Source: Pseudomonas sp. Irchel s3f7 (GTDB lineage: Bacteria > Pseudomonadota > Gammaproteobacteria > Pseudomonadales > Pseudomonadaceae). From it: a stretch of 64,000 bases of DNA. Under the pieces are notes generated by a model, which was given only the letters and a program-made list of their open reading frames with translations, had not been told where the DNA came from and searched no databases. The DNA is taken from the NCBI RefSeq assembly GCF_900187615.1, contig NZ_FYDO01000007.1, positions 143,530 to 207,529 of the forward strand, written 5' to 3'. Positions 46,669 to 54,696 of the stretch are shown in pieces; position 1 is the stretch's first letter, and every line of letters starts with the position of its first letter. The position numbers and the translations under genes were made by a program.

Positions 46669-46750
46669 ATCGCCGGCAAGCCGGCTCCTACAGGATTGAT
46701 GTCGGTCTTGAGAGCGACGTGAACCCCTGTAGGAGCTGGCTTGCCAGCGA
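46669..46750. repeat. REPIN between soxG and purU
   Basis: Opposed REP cores in outward order (CGCCGGCAAGCCGGCTCC, then GGAGCTGGCTTGCCAGCG). Confidence 0.9.
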
Positions 46751-46796
46751 TCAACCGCGCAGCGGTTGCCATTCAACGAACAGGAGTCACCGCACT

Positions 46797-47654
46797 ATGA
46801 GCCGCGCCCCAGACACATGGATCCTGACCGCCGACTGCCCCAGCGTGCTCGGCACGGTGGACGCGGTGACCCGCTTTCTGTTCGAGCAGGGCTGCTACGT
46901 CACCGAACACCATTCCTTCGATGACCGGCTCTCGGGCCGTTTCTTCATTCGTGTGGAATTCCGCCAGCCTGACGGTTTCGACGAGCAGTCCTTCCGCGCG
47001 GGCCTAGCCGAGCGCGGTGAAGCCTTCGGCATGATCTTCGAACTGACCGCGCCGAACTACCGGCCGAAAGTGGTGATCATGGTCTCCAAGGCCGATCACT
47101 GCCTCAACGACTTGCTCTATCGCCAGCGCATCGGCCAATTGTCGATGGACGTGGCTGCCGTGGTCTCCAACCACCCGGACCTCAAGCCGCTGGCCGACTG
47201 GCACCAGATTCCGTACTACCACTTCCCGCTGGACCCGAACGACAAGCCGTCGCAAGAGCGCCAGGTGTGGCAGGTGATCGAAGAGTCCGGCGCTGAACTG
47301 GTGATCCTTGCGCGCTACATGCAGGTCTTGTCGCCGGAGCTGTGCCGCAAGCTCGATGGTAAGGCGATCAACATTCACCACTCCCTGCTGCCCGGTTTCA
47401 AAGGCGCCAAGCCGTATCACCAGGCCTACAACAAGGGCGTGAAACTGGTGGGTGCTACCGCGCATTACATCAATAACGATCTCGACGAAGGGCCGATCAT
47501 TGCCCAAGGCGTCGAGGCGGTGGATCACAGCCATTACCCCGAGGATCTGATTGCCAAGGGGCGGGATATCGAAGGGCTGACCCTGGCGAGAGCCGTTGGC
47601 TATCACATCGAAAGAAGGGTTTTCCTCAACGCGAATAGAACGGTCGTTCTTTAG
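46797..47654 (+). CDS. purU: formyltetrahydrofolate deformylase
   Basis: A 285-residue enzyme hydrolysing 10-formyl-THF to formate and THF. An N-terminal ACT domain (WILTADCPSVLGTVDAVTRFLFEQG) precedes a formyltransferase-like catalytic domain (NIHHSLLPGFKGAKPYHQAYNKGVKLVGATAHYI, with the catalytic Asn-His-Asp set). AGGAG lies 10 nt before the ATG at 46797. It recycles C1-loaded folate from sarcosine oxidation. This is the operon-linked purU paralogue. Confidence 0.95.
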   Translation: MSRAPDTWILTADCPSVLGTVDAVTRFLFEQGCYVTEHHSFDDRLSGRFFIRVEFRQPDGFDEQSFRAGLAERGEAFGMIFELTAPNYRPKVVIMVSKADHCLNDLLYRQRIGQLSMDVAAVVSNHPDLKPLADWHQIPYYHFPLDPNDKPSQERQVWQVIEESGAELVILARYMQVLSPELCRKLDGKAINIHHSLLPGFKGAKPYHQAYNKGVKLVGATAHYINNDLDEGPIIAQGVEAVDHSHYPEDLIAKGRDIEGLTLARAVGYHIERRVFLNANRTVVL

Positions 47655-47658
47655 ATCG

Positions 47659-47752
47659 CTATCGCTGGCAAGCCAGCTCCTACAGGGGTTTGTGTCGTTC
47701 ACAAATAGTGGGTTCGCTCCGAATCAATGTAGGAGCTGGCTTGCCAGCGATG
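47659..47752. repeat. REP pair between purU and fdhA
   Basis: ATCGCTGGCAAGCCAGCTCC and GGAGCTGGCTTGCCAGCGAT. The remaining 100 bp before fdhA shows nothing else clear. Confidence 0.88.
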
Positions 47753-47855
47753 AGGTCCTTAAAAGCAACACAAGAAACAGCATCTATACCCGAGCACTCA
47801 ACGCGCTGCCTGCCTGGGCAACGCGGTTCCATAAAAACAACAGCGAGGTGAAAGC

Positions 47856-49055
47856 ATGTCTGGCAATCGTGGTGTGGTGTATCTCGGCGCTGGCAAGGTC
47901 GAAGTACAGAAAATCGACTATCCGAAAATGCAGGACCCGCGCGGCAGGAAGATTGAACACGGTGTCATCCTGCGTGTGGTTTCCACCAATATCTGTGGCT
48001 CCGACCAGCACATGGTGCGCGGCCGTACCACGGCGCAAACCGGCCTGGTGCTGGGCCACGAGATCACCGGCGAAGTGATCGAGAAGGGCAGCGACGTCGA
48101 AAATCTGAAAATCGGCGACCTGGTATCCGTACCGTTCAACGTGGCTTGCGGGCGCTGCCGTTCCTGCAAGGAAATGCACACCGGCGTCTGCCTGAGTGTC
48201 AACCCGGCGCGTCCTGGCGGTGCTTACGGTTATGTCGACATGGGCGACTGGACCGGTGGCCAGGCCGAATACGCCTTGGTGCCCTACGCCGACTTCAACC
48301 TGCTGAAACTCCCGGACCGCGACCGGGCCATGGAGAAAATCCGCGACCTGACCTGCCTCTCCGACATCCTGCCGACCGGTTACCACGGCGCTGTGACCGC
48401 AGGCGTTGGCCCGGGCAGCACCGTGTACATCGCCGGCGCCGGTCCGGTTGGTCTCGCAGCCGCCGCTTCAGCTCGTTTGCTCGGCGCGGCGGTGGTGATC
48501 ATCGGCGACGTCAACACCGTGCGCCTGGCTCACGCCAAGGCCCAGGGTTTTGAAATCGCTGACCTGTCCCTCGATACCCCGCTGCACGAACAAATCGCCG
48601 CGCTGCTCGGTGAACCGGAAGTGGATTGCGCCGTCGACGCCGTAGGCTTCGAAGCCCGCGGCCACGGCCACGACGGCGTCAAACACGAAGCCCCGGCCAC
48701 CGTGCTCAACTCGCTGATGGGCGTAGTACGTGTCGCTGGCAAGATCGGCATCCCCGGCCTCTACGTCACCGAAGACCCGGGCGCCGTCGACGCTGCCGCG
48801 AAAATGGGCAGCCTGAGCATCCGCTTCGGCCTCGGCTGGGCCAAATCCCACAGCTTCCACACCGGCCAGACCCCGGTCATGAAGTACAACCGCCAGTTGA
48901 TGCAGGCGATCATGTGGGACCGCATCAACATTGCTGAAGTGGTGGGTGTGCAGGTGATCAGCCTGGATCAGGCGCCGGAAGGTTATGGCGAGTTCGATGC
49001 GGGTGTGCCGAAGAAGTTTGTGATTGATCCGCATAAGTTGTTTAGTGCGGCGTAG
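47856..49055 (+). CDS. fdhA: glutathione-independent formaldehyde dehydrogenase
   Basis: Zn-dependent medium-chain dehydrogenase of 399 residues that oxidises the formaldehyde released by glycine betaine demethylation. Catalytic zinc ligands are in CGSDQHMVRG and GHEITGEVIEKG. The four structural-zinc cysteines are in CGRCRSCKEMHTGVC (about residues 98-112). The nucleotide fold is VYIAGAGPVGLAAAASARLLGA. A GAGGTGAAAGC site precedes the ATG. It ends the glyA-sox operon and is followed by a strong terminator. Confidence 0.96.
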   Translation: MSGNRGVVYLGAGKVEVQKIDYPKMQDPRGRKIEHGVILRVVSTNICGSDQHMVRGRTTAQTGLVLGHEITGEVIEKGSDVENLKIGDLVSVPFNVACGRCRSCKEMHTGVCLSVNPARPGGAYGYVDMGDWTGGQAEYALVPYADFNLLKLPDRDRAMEKIRDLTCLSDILPTGYHGAVTAGVGPGSTVYIAGAGPVGLAAAASARLLGAAVVIIGDVNTVRLAHAKAQGFEIADLSLDTPLHEQIAALLGEPEVDCAVDAVGFEARGHGHDGVKHEAPATVLNSLMGVVRVAGKIGIPGLYVTEDPGAVDAAAKMGSLSIRFGLGWAKSHSFHTGQTPVMKYNRQLMQAIMWDRINIAEVVGVQVISLDQAPEGYGEFDAGVPKKFVIDPHKLFSAA

Positions 49056-49062
49056 TTAAACT

Positions 49063-49092
49063 AAAAAGGGCTACATCCATGTCGCCCTTTTT
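49063..49092. terminator. bidirectional intrinsic terminator after fdhA
   Basis: AAAAAGGGC and GCCCTTTTT form a perfect 9-bp stem with a 12-nt loop and T runs on both strands. It serves fdhA and the convergent RHS gene. Confidence 0.93.
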
Positions 49093-49110
49093 ATTTTGTT
49101 ATCGAATGAG

Positions 49111-50196
49111 TCAAAATGGAGCTTCGGAAGCTCTCGGCAGTATCGGTTTTCTCTGTTTTTCAAGCATTCTTATTGATATGGATTTGTAGGATATCTCACT
49201 CATAATAATTTCCATTTCATTGAGTTTGCGATGTGTTAACCCACCTTCTCCCATAGTTCTAAAACGGTAATGGTGCCCTGGCCGCATAGAGGTGAAGTTA
49301 TTAACGTGCACCGCGAATACTTGAGGTGTGCCATTTGCTGTATAGCTTGCTGCTACTTCTGAGAAGTCGATGGCAGTTTGTTTGGTGGGGGCTACGTAGA
49401 ACCCCTTTCCACCGCTTAGACCGCCCACACTATCCATATGCTTGGCGTCAATTCCTGCGATTAAACTGGCAGCGTTCTCTTTTGTCGAACCATGATATCC
49501 AATAAATGATGCTTTTTTGGAAACGGAAGCATCAAGAGCTTGTTCCTGGCGGGGTAAATAAGTGACTGAACGACGCCTCGAAACTGGAAGGGAACTAAAT
49601 TGGCTTTCGATTTTTGTGCGCTTGATGGCTGTAGTGAGGTTTTTTGCAAGCAACCCCCAGCCACCGGCGTGTCCGGTGGGATCCAAGTAGTTAACAGGAT
49701 CCCCCTCACAATACCCATACGCATTCAACCCTCCCTCCCCAAACGGACTCCAACTGTCCGGACTGTTAAACCGCATCAACACCGGGTTAAACGTCCGATA
49801 GCCATTCCCCAACAAGTAATATCCTGTAACCGGGTCCGGCCGTTCGCCGTTGAAGCCGAGCAGGCTGAGCAAGCCGTTGCCAGGATGGCGGTGACCGTAG
49901 GGCGAGTAGGCGAGAGGATGAGGGCGAGTTGCATCGAGTACGTTCAACACTGAACGCTGCTGATCTGTGGCAAGCAAGCGCGTTTGCGCTGTACCGTTCT
50001 GGCGCTGTTGCTGCGCCAGCAATTGATCGTCGTGCTGCATGATCGAACACTGCCGCGCCCCTTGAATCTCAGTGGCGAGGCGATCTTTCACGTAGAAGCG
50101 CTGAGCATCGCTCTGCGCTGAAGGTGTGCTGACAACCAGTCGATCCAGCGGGTCGTACCGGTAGCGGCAAAGCAGTGTTTCGCGGTTGGACGACAT
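49111..50196 (-). CDS. short RHS-core protein with ADP-ribosyltransferase-like C-terminal toxin domain
   Basis: A 361-residue protein with a compact RHS/YD core (YRYDPLDR near the start; SPYGHRHPGNGLLSLLGFNGERPDPVTGYYLLGNGYRTFNP and NAYGYCEGDPVNYLDPTGHA at about residues 98-177). A unique tail follows. The tail has GYHGST (about 233-238), GGKGFYVAPT (262-271) and a late acidic LNEMEIIMSEI, the H-Y-E pattern of diphtheria-type ADP-ribosyltransferases. The start at 50196 has GGGAG 9 nt upstream. No immunity gene follows, because the fdhA terminator comes next. The A+T-rich tail differs from its neighbours. Confidence 0.75.
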   Translation of the reverse strand: MSSNRETLLCRYRYDPLDRLVVSTPSAQSDAQRFYVKDRLATEIQGARQCSIMQHDDQLLAQQQRQNGTAQTRLLATDQQRSVLNVLDATRPHPLAYSPYGHRHPGNGLLSLLGFNGERPDPVTGYYLLGNGYRTFNPVLMRFNSPDSWSPFGEGGLNAYGYCEGDPVNYLDPTGHAGGWGLLAKNLTTAIKRTKIESQFSSLPVSRRRSVTYLPRQEQALDASVSKKASFIGYHGSTKENAASLIAGIDAKHMDSVGGLSGGKGFYVAPTKQTAIDFSEVAASYTANGTPQVFAVHVNNFTSMRPGHHYRFRTMGEGGLTHRKLNEMEIIMSEISYKSISIRMLEKQRKPILPRASEAPF

Positions 50197-50265
50197 GCTC
50201 ACGTACTCCCGAAGAGTCAATTCATTCAAGGTTTAACTTGTCGCCCAATCCGCCAACACTGCCTA

Positions 50266-50281
50266 CTAGCAGAACTGATAG
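50266..50281. promoter_or_regulatory. RHS upstream palindrome, copy 1
   Basis: CTAGCAGAACTGATAG, preceded by GCCTA, is an imperfect palindrome upstream of the RHS gene. The same element recurs at 52928 (perfect: CTATCAGATCTGATAG) and 53808. Confidence 0.55.
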
Positions 50282-50421
50282 TGGCGCAGTGTTCTCACGG
50301 GCTCGGCACAAGCAGACAGAATTCACTTCAGCCTGAGGAACATGTGGGCGTAACCCCGGTCAAACCGGCAGTTTTACCGCTCTTCAACCGGGCGGTTTTC
50401 ATGGTGCAAGAGGATGTCTGG

Positions 50422-50976
50422 ATGAAGATTTCACGCGGTATTGCACTGGCTTCGCTGTTGGCCTTTTCCGCCACCCCAGTCTTCGCACAGTTCAGCCTGA
50501 ACGATGCGGCCAACGCCATTTCGGGCATGCAGGGTGGCAACGCGGCTACCGAAGCGGCGCCTACTTCGCAAACGGCAGATCTGCTGGGCGCACTCACTCA
50601 ATTGAACATCACCCCGCAGCAAGCCGTCGGCGGTGCCGGCGCGATGTTGGGGCTGGCGAAGAATCAGTTGAGCTCGACCGATTACTCGGAACTGGCCAAG
50701 AGTGTGCCCGGGATCGACAAGTTGTCGGGCGGCGGCGAGTTGGGTGCGTTGGCCGGGCTACTCGGCTCCACCGGCAAAGCCGCTGGGCTGGACAACGCCT
50801 TGGGCAACGTCAAGGACACAAGCGACCTGAACAACGCCTTCAGCGCCCTGGGCATGGACACCGGCATGATCGGGCAGTTTGCGCCGATACTTCTGCAATA
50901 CCTCGGTCAGCAGGGTGTCGGCGGTTCGTTACTGAGCAGCCTGGGCAGCATCTGGGGCACCGGTACCGGCGCTTGA
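50422..50976 (+). CDS. DUF2780 secreted protein
   Basis: 184 residues with a signal peptide (MKISRGIALASLLAFSATPVFA). A low-complexity Gly/Ala/Leu-rich mature part with LTQLNITPQQAVGGAGAMLGLAKNQLSSTDYSELAKSVPG matches the DUF2780 (VcgC/VcgE) family as I recall it. GAGG precedes the ATG at 50422. Its function is unknown. It is probably periplasmic or exported. It converges on the acyltransferase gene with a single base between stops. Confidence 0.82.
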   Translation: MKISRGIALASLLAFSATPVFAQFSLNDAANAISGMQGGNAATEAAPTSQTADLLGALTQLNITPQQAVGGAGAMLGLAKNQLSSTDYSELAKSVPGIDKLSGGGELGALAGLLGSTGKAAGLDNALGNVKDTSDLNNAFSALGMDTGMIGQFAPILLQYLGQQGVGGSLLSSLGSIWGTGTGA

Positions 50977-50977
50977 T

Positions 50978-51865
50978 TCAAATGTGCTCGGCGCGCAAAG
51001 CGTCGATGCGCTGGTCCTTTTCGATCCAGAGCTGGTTGACCCAGTTCTGGATATTCTCGCGAAACAGCGAATCGTTTTCGTAATCGCCCTGCCACAGTAC
51101 AGGGTCGAGCTCGCGGGTCTTGATGTCGATGACTACCCTCGGCACGTTGCCGCTGATCAAATCCCAGAAACCCGGAATCGTCTGCTGCGGGTAAACCACC
51201 GTCACATCCAGAATCGCGTCCAGCTGTTCACCCATCGCCGCCAAAACAAACGCCACGCCACCGGCCTTGGGCTTGAGCAGGTGGGTGAACGGTGATTGCT
51301 GATGAGCGCGTTTGGCCGCCGTGAAACGCGTACCTTCCAGATAATTGACCACAGTGACCGGCTGACGCTTGAACAGTTCGCAGGCCTGTTGGGTGATTTC
51401 CAGATCCTTGCCCGCCAGCTCCGGATGCTTGGCCAGGAAGGCCTTGCTGTAGCGCTTCATGAACGGGTAATCCAGCGCCCACCACGCCAGGCCCAGGAAG
51501 GGCACCCAGATCAGTTCTTTCTTGAGGAAGAATTTGAAAAACGGCGTGCGCCGGTTGAGTGTCTGGATCAGCGCGGGGATGTCTACCCACGATTGATGGT
51601 TGCTGATCACCAGATACGACGTGTCGCGACGCAGATCGTCACCGCCGCGGATGTCCCACTGGGTGGGGATGCACAGGCGGAAAATCAGCTTGTCGATTTC
51701 GGACCAGGTCTCGGCGATCCACATCACTGCCCTTGAGGCGTTGTCGCGAAAGCGGCCGGGCAGGACCAGTTTGAACAGGGCAAACACCAACAGCGGTCCG
51801 ATCAGGACCAGGGTGTTGAGCAATAGCAGAAGGGTGACGAAACAGCCGGTGAGCAGGCGGCGCAT
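50978..51865 (-). CDS. lysophospholipid acyltransferase (PlsC family, YihG-like)
   Basis: A 295-residue membrane acyltransferase. An N-terminal hydrophobic helix (residues 5-30) is followed by the catalytic NHQSWVD (HX4D, about residues 88-94), the FLKKELIWVPFLGL block and the acceptor-binding YLEGTRF (motif III). It should acylate lysophosphatidic acid or a related lysolipid at the inner membrane. The length and YLEGTRF variant favour the YihG branch over housekeeping PlsC. Confidence 0.9.
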   Translation of the reverse strand: MRRLLTGCFVTLLLLLNTLVLIGPLLVFALFKLVLPGRFRDNASRAVMWIAETWSEIDKLIFRLCIPTQWDIRGGDDLRRDTSYLVISNHQSWVDIPALIQTLNRRTPFFKFFLKKELIWVPFLGLAWWALDYPFMKRYSKAFLAKHPELAGKDLEITQQACELFKRQPVTVVNYLEGTRFTAAKRAHQQSPFTHLLKPKAGGVAFVLAAMGEQLDAILDVTVVYPQQTIPGFWDLISGNVPRVVIDIKTRELDPVLWQGDYENDSLFRENIQNWVNQLWIEKDQRIDALRAEHI

Positions 51866-51997
51866 AAGTAACTCTTGAAATCATCTGGGCGCGCCATGAT
51901 AAGCAGCTTCGGGCGACAGGCCAAATCGATGGGTGACGAATGTTTCACTTTTGGCCGGGTATGCTTGGCGCAAGCATTGTGTTGAATGTGCTGGCCA

Positions 51998-52069
51998 CAT
52001 CGCGAGCAAGCTTGCTCCTTCAGTAGATTGGGGCGGCGCAAAACCCTGTAGGAGCGAGCCTGCTCGCGA
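51998..52069. repeat. REP pair, GCGAGCAAGCTTGC class
   Basis: ATCGCGAGCAAGCTTGCTCC and GTAGGAGCGAGCCTGCTCGC in opposite orientation lie upstream of the protease gene. Confidence 0.85.
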
Positions 52070-52143
52070 AGCAATCTCCGGGCGAACGAATGGCTCGCGA
52101 GCTGTCTAAAACCTCGCCCTCAATTTCCAAGGAACCCCACTAC

Positions 52144-52650
52144 GTGAAATCCCTCCTTGCATTGCTCACCCTCATCGCCCTGCCGGTCATGGCCGCGGAG
52201 CCAACCCTGTACGGGCGCTACGAATACATCGCGCTGCCGGAAATCGGCGGCGAAGTGCTCAAAGCCAAGATGGACACTGGCGCGCTGACAGCGTCACTGT
52301 CGGCCAAAGACATCGAAACCTTCACCCGCGATGGCGAAGACTGGGTACGTTTCCGACTCGCCACCAAAGATGCAAGCAACAAGGTCTACGAGCACAAAGT
52401 TGCACGGATCAGCAAGATCAAGACCCGCTCCGAAGAGGACGAGGATGAAAGCGAAGTGGTCGCGCCCACCAAGCGTCCGGTGGTCGATCTGGAATTGTGC
52501 CTGGGCAACGTCAAGCGCACGGTTGAGGTTAACTTGACGGACCGTAGTAGCTTTAATTATCCGTTGTTGATTGGGGCCAAGGCGTTGCGTGAGTTTGGGG
52601 CTGCGGTGAATCCGGCGAGAAGGTTTACGGCGGATAAGCCGGATTGTTGA
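52144..52650 (+). CDS. periplasmic retropepsin-like (RimB-type) aspartic protease
   Basis: 168 residues from a GTG start at 52144 with AAGGA 10 nt upstream. It has a signal peptide (KSLLALLTLIALPVMAAEP). The core holds the aspartic-protease motif AKMDTGALTASL, the family's single DTG, followed by LLIGAKALREFGAAVNPARRFT. The family is annotated as putative ATP-dependent zinc protease (PF05618), but the DTG motif points to a retropepsin-like dimer. The signal peptide places this one in the periplasm, unlike cytoplasmic RimB. Its 3' end abuts an RHS remnant. Confidence 0.85.
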   Translation: MKSLLALLTLIALPVMAAEPTLYGRYEYIALPEIGGEVLKAKMDTGALTASLSAKDIETFTRDGEDWVRFRLATKDASNKVYEHKVARISKIKTRSEEDEDESEVVAPTKRPVVDLELCLGNVKRTVEVNLTDRSSFNYPLLIGAKALREFGAAVNPARRFTADKPDC

Positions 52651-52859
52651 TTAGCGTCGAGTTGATTTAGTTGAGCGAGCAACTGTTGATCGTGCTGAAA
52701 GATGTTCCGCCGAGCGTTGCCCTGGATCTCGGTGACTAATTGGTCTTTGCAATTAAACCGCTGGATGGTGTGCTGATGAAGCACTGTGCAACCATTCTGA
52801 CGATCCAGCGGATCGTAGTGATAACGACACAAAACGGTTTTCCTGGGTGAACTGGGCAT
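52651..52859 (-). pseudogene. truncated RHS gene remnant
   Basis: From the ATG at 52859 (MPSSPRKTVLCRYHYDPLDR) it parallels the N-terminus of the intact RHS gene (SNRETLLCRYRYDPLDR, KDQLVTEIQGNARRNIFQHDQQLLAQ). The match stops where the sequence runs into the 3' end of the protease gene, whose antisense frame supplies the rest of the open frame. No core or toxin region is left. Confidence 0.8.
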
Positions 52860-52861
52860 GA

Positions 52862-52945
52862 GCTGAACTCCGTTCAAGGTCCGGATGGCAGGATCTTGAG
52901 CATCGGAGTTTTTTCAGCGGCTGCCTACTATCAGATCTGATAGGG
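52862..52945. repeat. 84-bp direct repeat, copy 1 (RHS leader / hairpin)
   Basis: It is nearly identical (five differences by eye) to 53742-53825, exactly 880 bp further on. It contains a two-tier hairpin with T run (plus strand terminator, 52866-52914) and a perfect CTATCAGATCTGATAG palindrome. Read on the minus strand it is the leader of the RHS remnant, with the GGAG site inside the stem. Confidence 0.85.
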
Positions 52946-53193
52946 CGGCGGCCCTCTGTTCACGGCTGAAGTGGAGGGGCCGCACAGGTAACTTCGCTCG
53001 TCGAAAGTAAGTTTTCCCACAGAAAAAACTCGCCTCCTACAGAGCCAATCCCTTCCTTTTGCAGGACGCTTCCTAGATTATTTCGCACGCTTGCGCCGAC
53101 AGATTTGCGTGCCTAGTCTTCGTCCGTCACTGCTCATCAGTGATCGGGTTTAGTAGCCCGCATCAATAGGCGCAAAGCGTTTCATGCTCATGC

Positions 53194-53294
53194 CCGGCAA
53201 CTTTGCCGGTACTGAATATGGCGGCTGTGCGTGGGGCATCTTCGGGTGCACCGGGTTTCCTATTGACCGGCCTACTAACCTGCGCACAGCTGCC
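53194..53294 (+). ncRNA. structured RNA element upstream of the DUF3077-like gene
   Basis: A CCGGCA/TGCCGG hairpin (53194-53209) is followed by a 12-pair stem, GGCGGCTGTGCG (53220-53231) with CGCACAGCTGCC (53283-53294, one G-U). The stem encloses a 51-nt loop containing ACCGGGTTTCCTATTGACCGG. It reminds me of the C4 antisense-RNA-like leaders seen before such genes in Pseudomonas, but the name is not certain. The rest of 52946-53193 shows nothing clear. Confidence 0.5.
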
Positions 53295-53352
53295 ACCTAT
53301 CGTTTAGTAGGCGAGAAGTGTCCGCTCCTACGCAGCAATAGGAGAAACACCG

Positions 53353-53703
53353 ATGAAACGGCCAGTCCCCGATCCACCTTCCCATTCAACCGAAAACGAC
53401 GAACTGTGCAGAGACCGCTCCGCACTCTACCGGGCAATCGATTTCTACCTGACCGGCGAACAACCCTCGGCACCGGATGAACTCCGGTTCTACAACGTCA
53501 GCAATGACGTGAGCTTCGAAGACACCCAACTCTACGTCGCCGACCTCCTGCGCTGCGCCTCGGTCACGGCCTATCAGTGCGGCGACCACCTCAAAGGCGC
53601 AGACAGGGCCATGGTATTTTCTATCTGGCATTTGCTGGAAATCGCCAAGGCCATGGTTGATCGGTCGATTGATTGCTTGGGGATGAAGCAAACGCGGGAC
53701 TGA
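53353..53703 (+). CDS. DUF3077/DUF6124-like small protein
   Basis: A 116-residue acidic cytoplasmic protein with AGGAG 8 nt before the ATG. The C-terminal helix pair FEDTQLYVADLLRCASVTAYQCGDHLKGADRAMVFSIWHLLEIAKAMVDRSID has the pattern of the DUF3077 family that is expanded in pseudomonads. Its function is unknown. The gene and its structured leader are bracketed by the 84-bp direct repeats, so the unit looks like a cassette. Confidence 0.75.
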   Translation: MKRPVPDPPSHSTENDELCRDRSALYRAIDFYLTGEQPSAPDELRFYNVSNDVSFEDTQLYVADLLRCASVTAYQCGDHLKGADRAMVFSIWHLLEIAKAMVDRSIDCLGMKQTRD

Positions 53704-53741
53704 TTCGATGAGTTGGTTTTCTTTGATAGTGCTTGTGGATG

Positions 53742-53825
53742 GCTGAACTCCGTTCAAGGTCCGGATGGCAGGACCTTGAGCATCGGAGTTTTTTCAGCGC
53801 TTGCCTACTATCAGAACTGCTAGGG
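53742..53825. repeat. 84-bp direct repeat, copy 2
   Basis: It is the second copy of 52862-52945. The hairpin here is perfect: AACTCCG and CGGAGTT outside, CAAGGTCC and GGACCTTG inside, then TTTT. It probably terminates the DUF3077-like gene. On the minus strand it begins an MNGVQ start like the RHS remnant but no RHS sequence follows. Confidence 0.85.
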
Positions 53826-53830
53826 TCGCT

Positions 53831-54460
53831 TCAAACTTTCGGCATCGTCGCGATCATCGATGGCCGCTGACTGACCTCGAAATACCAGGCCGCCAGCTGC
53901 GGATTCGCCGTGCGCCAGTCCAGATCCGGATGGCGCAGGTCTACGTAACCCAGGGCACACGCCACGCTGATGGCGGCCACGTCGAAGTGGCTGGTCAGCT
54001 CGGCAATCGCGTCTTTTTCCAGCAACGCCAGGGCGCGGCGGATTTTGTCGCGCTGGCCGTCGAGGTACGCGTCCCAGTGTTTTTCCGGGGCGCGCAGGAC
54101 GACTTCGTAGCGCACCAGCACGGCGGCATCCATGATCCCGTCGGCCAGGGAGGCCAGGTTAAGACGGCGCCAGCGGGCCGAACCTTCGCGGGGGATCAGC
54201 GGGTTGCCGACGTGCTGATGGTCGAGGTAATCGAGGATCACCCGGCTGTCGTGAATGATGTTGCCATCGGCCAGACGCAGCGCGGGGATTTTGCTCAGCG
54301 GGTTGTCATTGATCAGCGTCAGGTCCGGATCGACCGGCGTGAGCACGCAGTTCTGCAACGCCACGCGGTCCTGTTGACCGGTCTCGTGCAGCATCACCAT
54401 GACTTTGCGGACGAAGGGGGAAAGGGGGTTGTGGTACAGGGTCATGCTCGGGGCGGACAT
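53831..54460 (-). CDS. glutathione S-transferase family protein
   Basis: A 209-residue GST with the thioredoxin-fold N-terminus (MTLYHNPLSPFVRKVMVMLHE), the cis-Pro site NPLSKIPALRLADGNIIHDSRVILDYLD, and an all-helical C-terminal domain. The first Ser/Tyr region resembles bacterial beta/theta-like GSTs. The start at 54460 is chosen over the longer frame. An ATG at 54445 is also possible. Its substrate is unknown. Confidence 0.88.
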   Translation of the reverse strand: MSAPSMTLYHNPLSPFVRKVMVMLHETGQQDRVALQNCVLTPVDPDLTLINDNPLSKIPALRLADGNIIHDSRVILDYLDHQHVGNPLIPREGSARWRRLNLASLADGIMDAAVLVRYEVVLRAPEKHWDAYLDGQRDKIRRALALLEKDAIAELTSHFDVAAISVACALGYVDLRHPDLDWRTANPQLAAWYFEVSQRPSMIATMPKV

Positions 54461-54516
54461 GGCAGCGTCTCGATCGGTGGGCATTGTCGGGCAGCATAGC
54501 GCGTTCCTACAAAAAA

Positions 54517-54696
54517 TCAGCGGCGTTGCAGGAGGCCGCGCAGGCCCAGGATGGCCGGGATGCCAAGCCCCACCCAGCTCAGCGCATCCCACACACCATC
54601 GCCCAACAATGCGGCAAACAACCCCGCCGCGCTGAACAGGGCGATGACAGTGGGGGTGGCGAAGACCTTCCAGAAATTTGACTGCCGGCGCTTCAT
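54517..54696 (-). CDS. small inner-membrane protein coupled to PepSY gene
   Basis: 59 residues with two predicted helices (VIALFSAAGLFAALLGDGVW and LSWVGLGIPAILGLRGLL) and a basic N-terminus (MKRRQSNFWK). The ATG overlaps the TGA of the PepSY gene by four bases. This fits the small accessory protein often found after PepSY reductases in iron-siderophore loci. Confidence 0.8.
   Translation of the reverse strand: MKRRQSNFWKVFATPTVIALFSAAGLFAALLGDGVWDALSWVGLGIPAILGLRGLLQRR

Noticed and set aside
53184..53480. 98-codon plus-strand frame over the structured element
   Set aside because: It overlaps the DUF3077-like gene in another frame and its first half is the RNA stem region.
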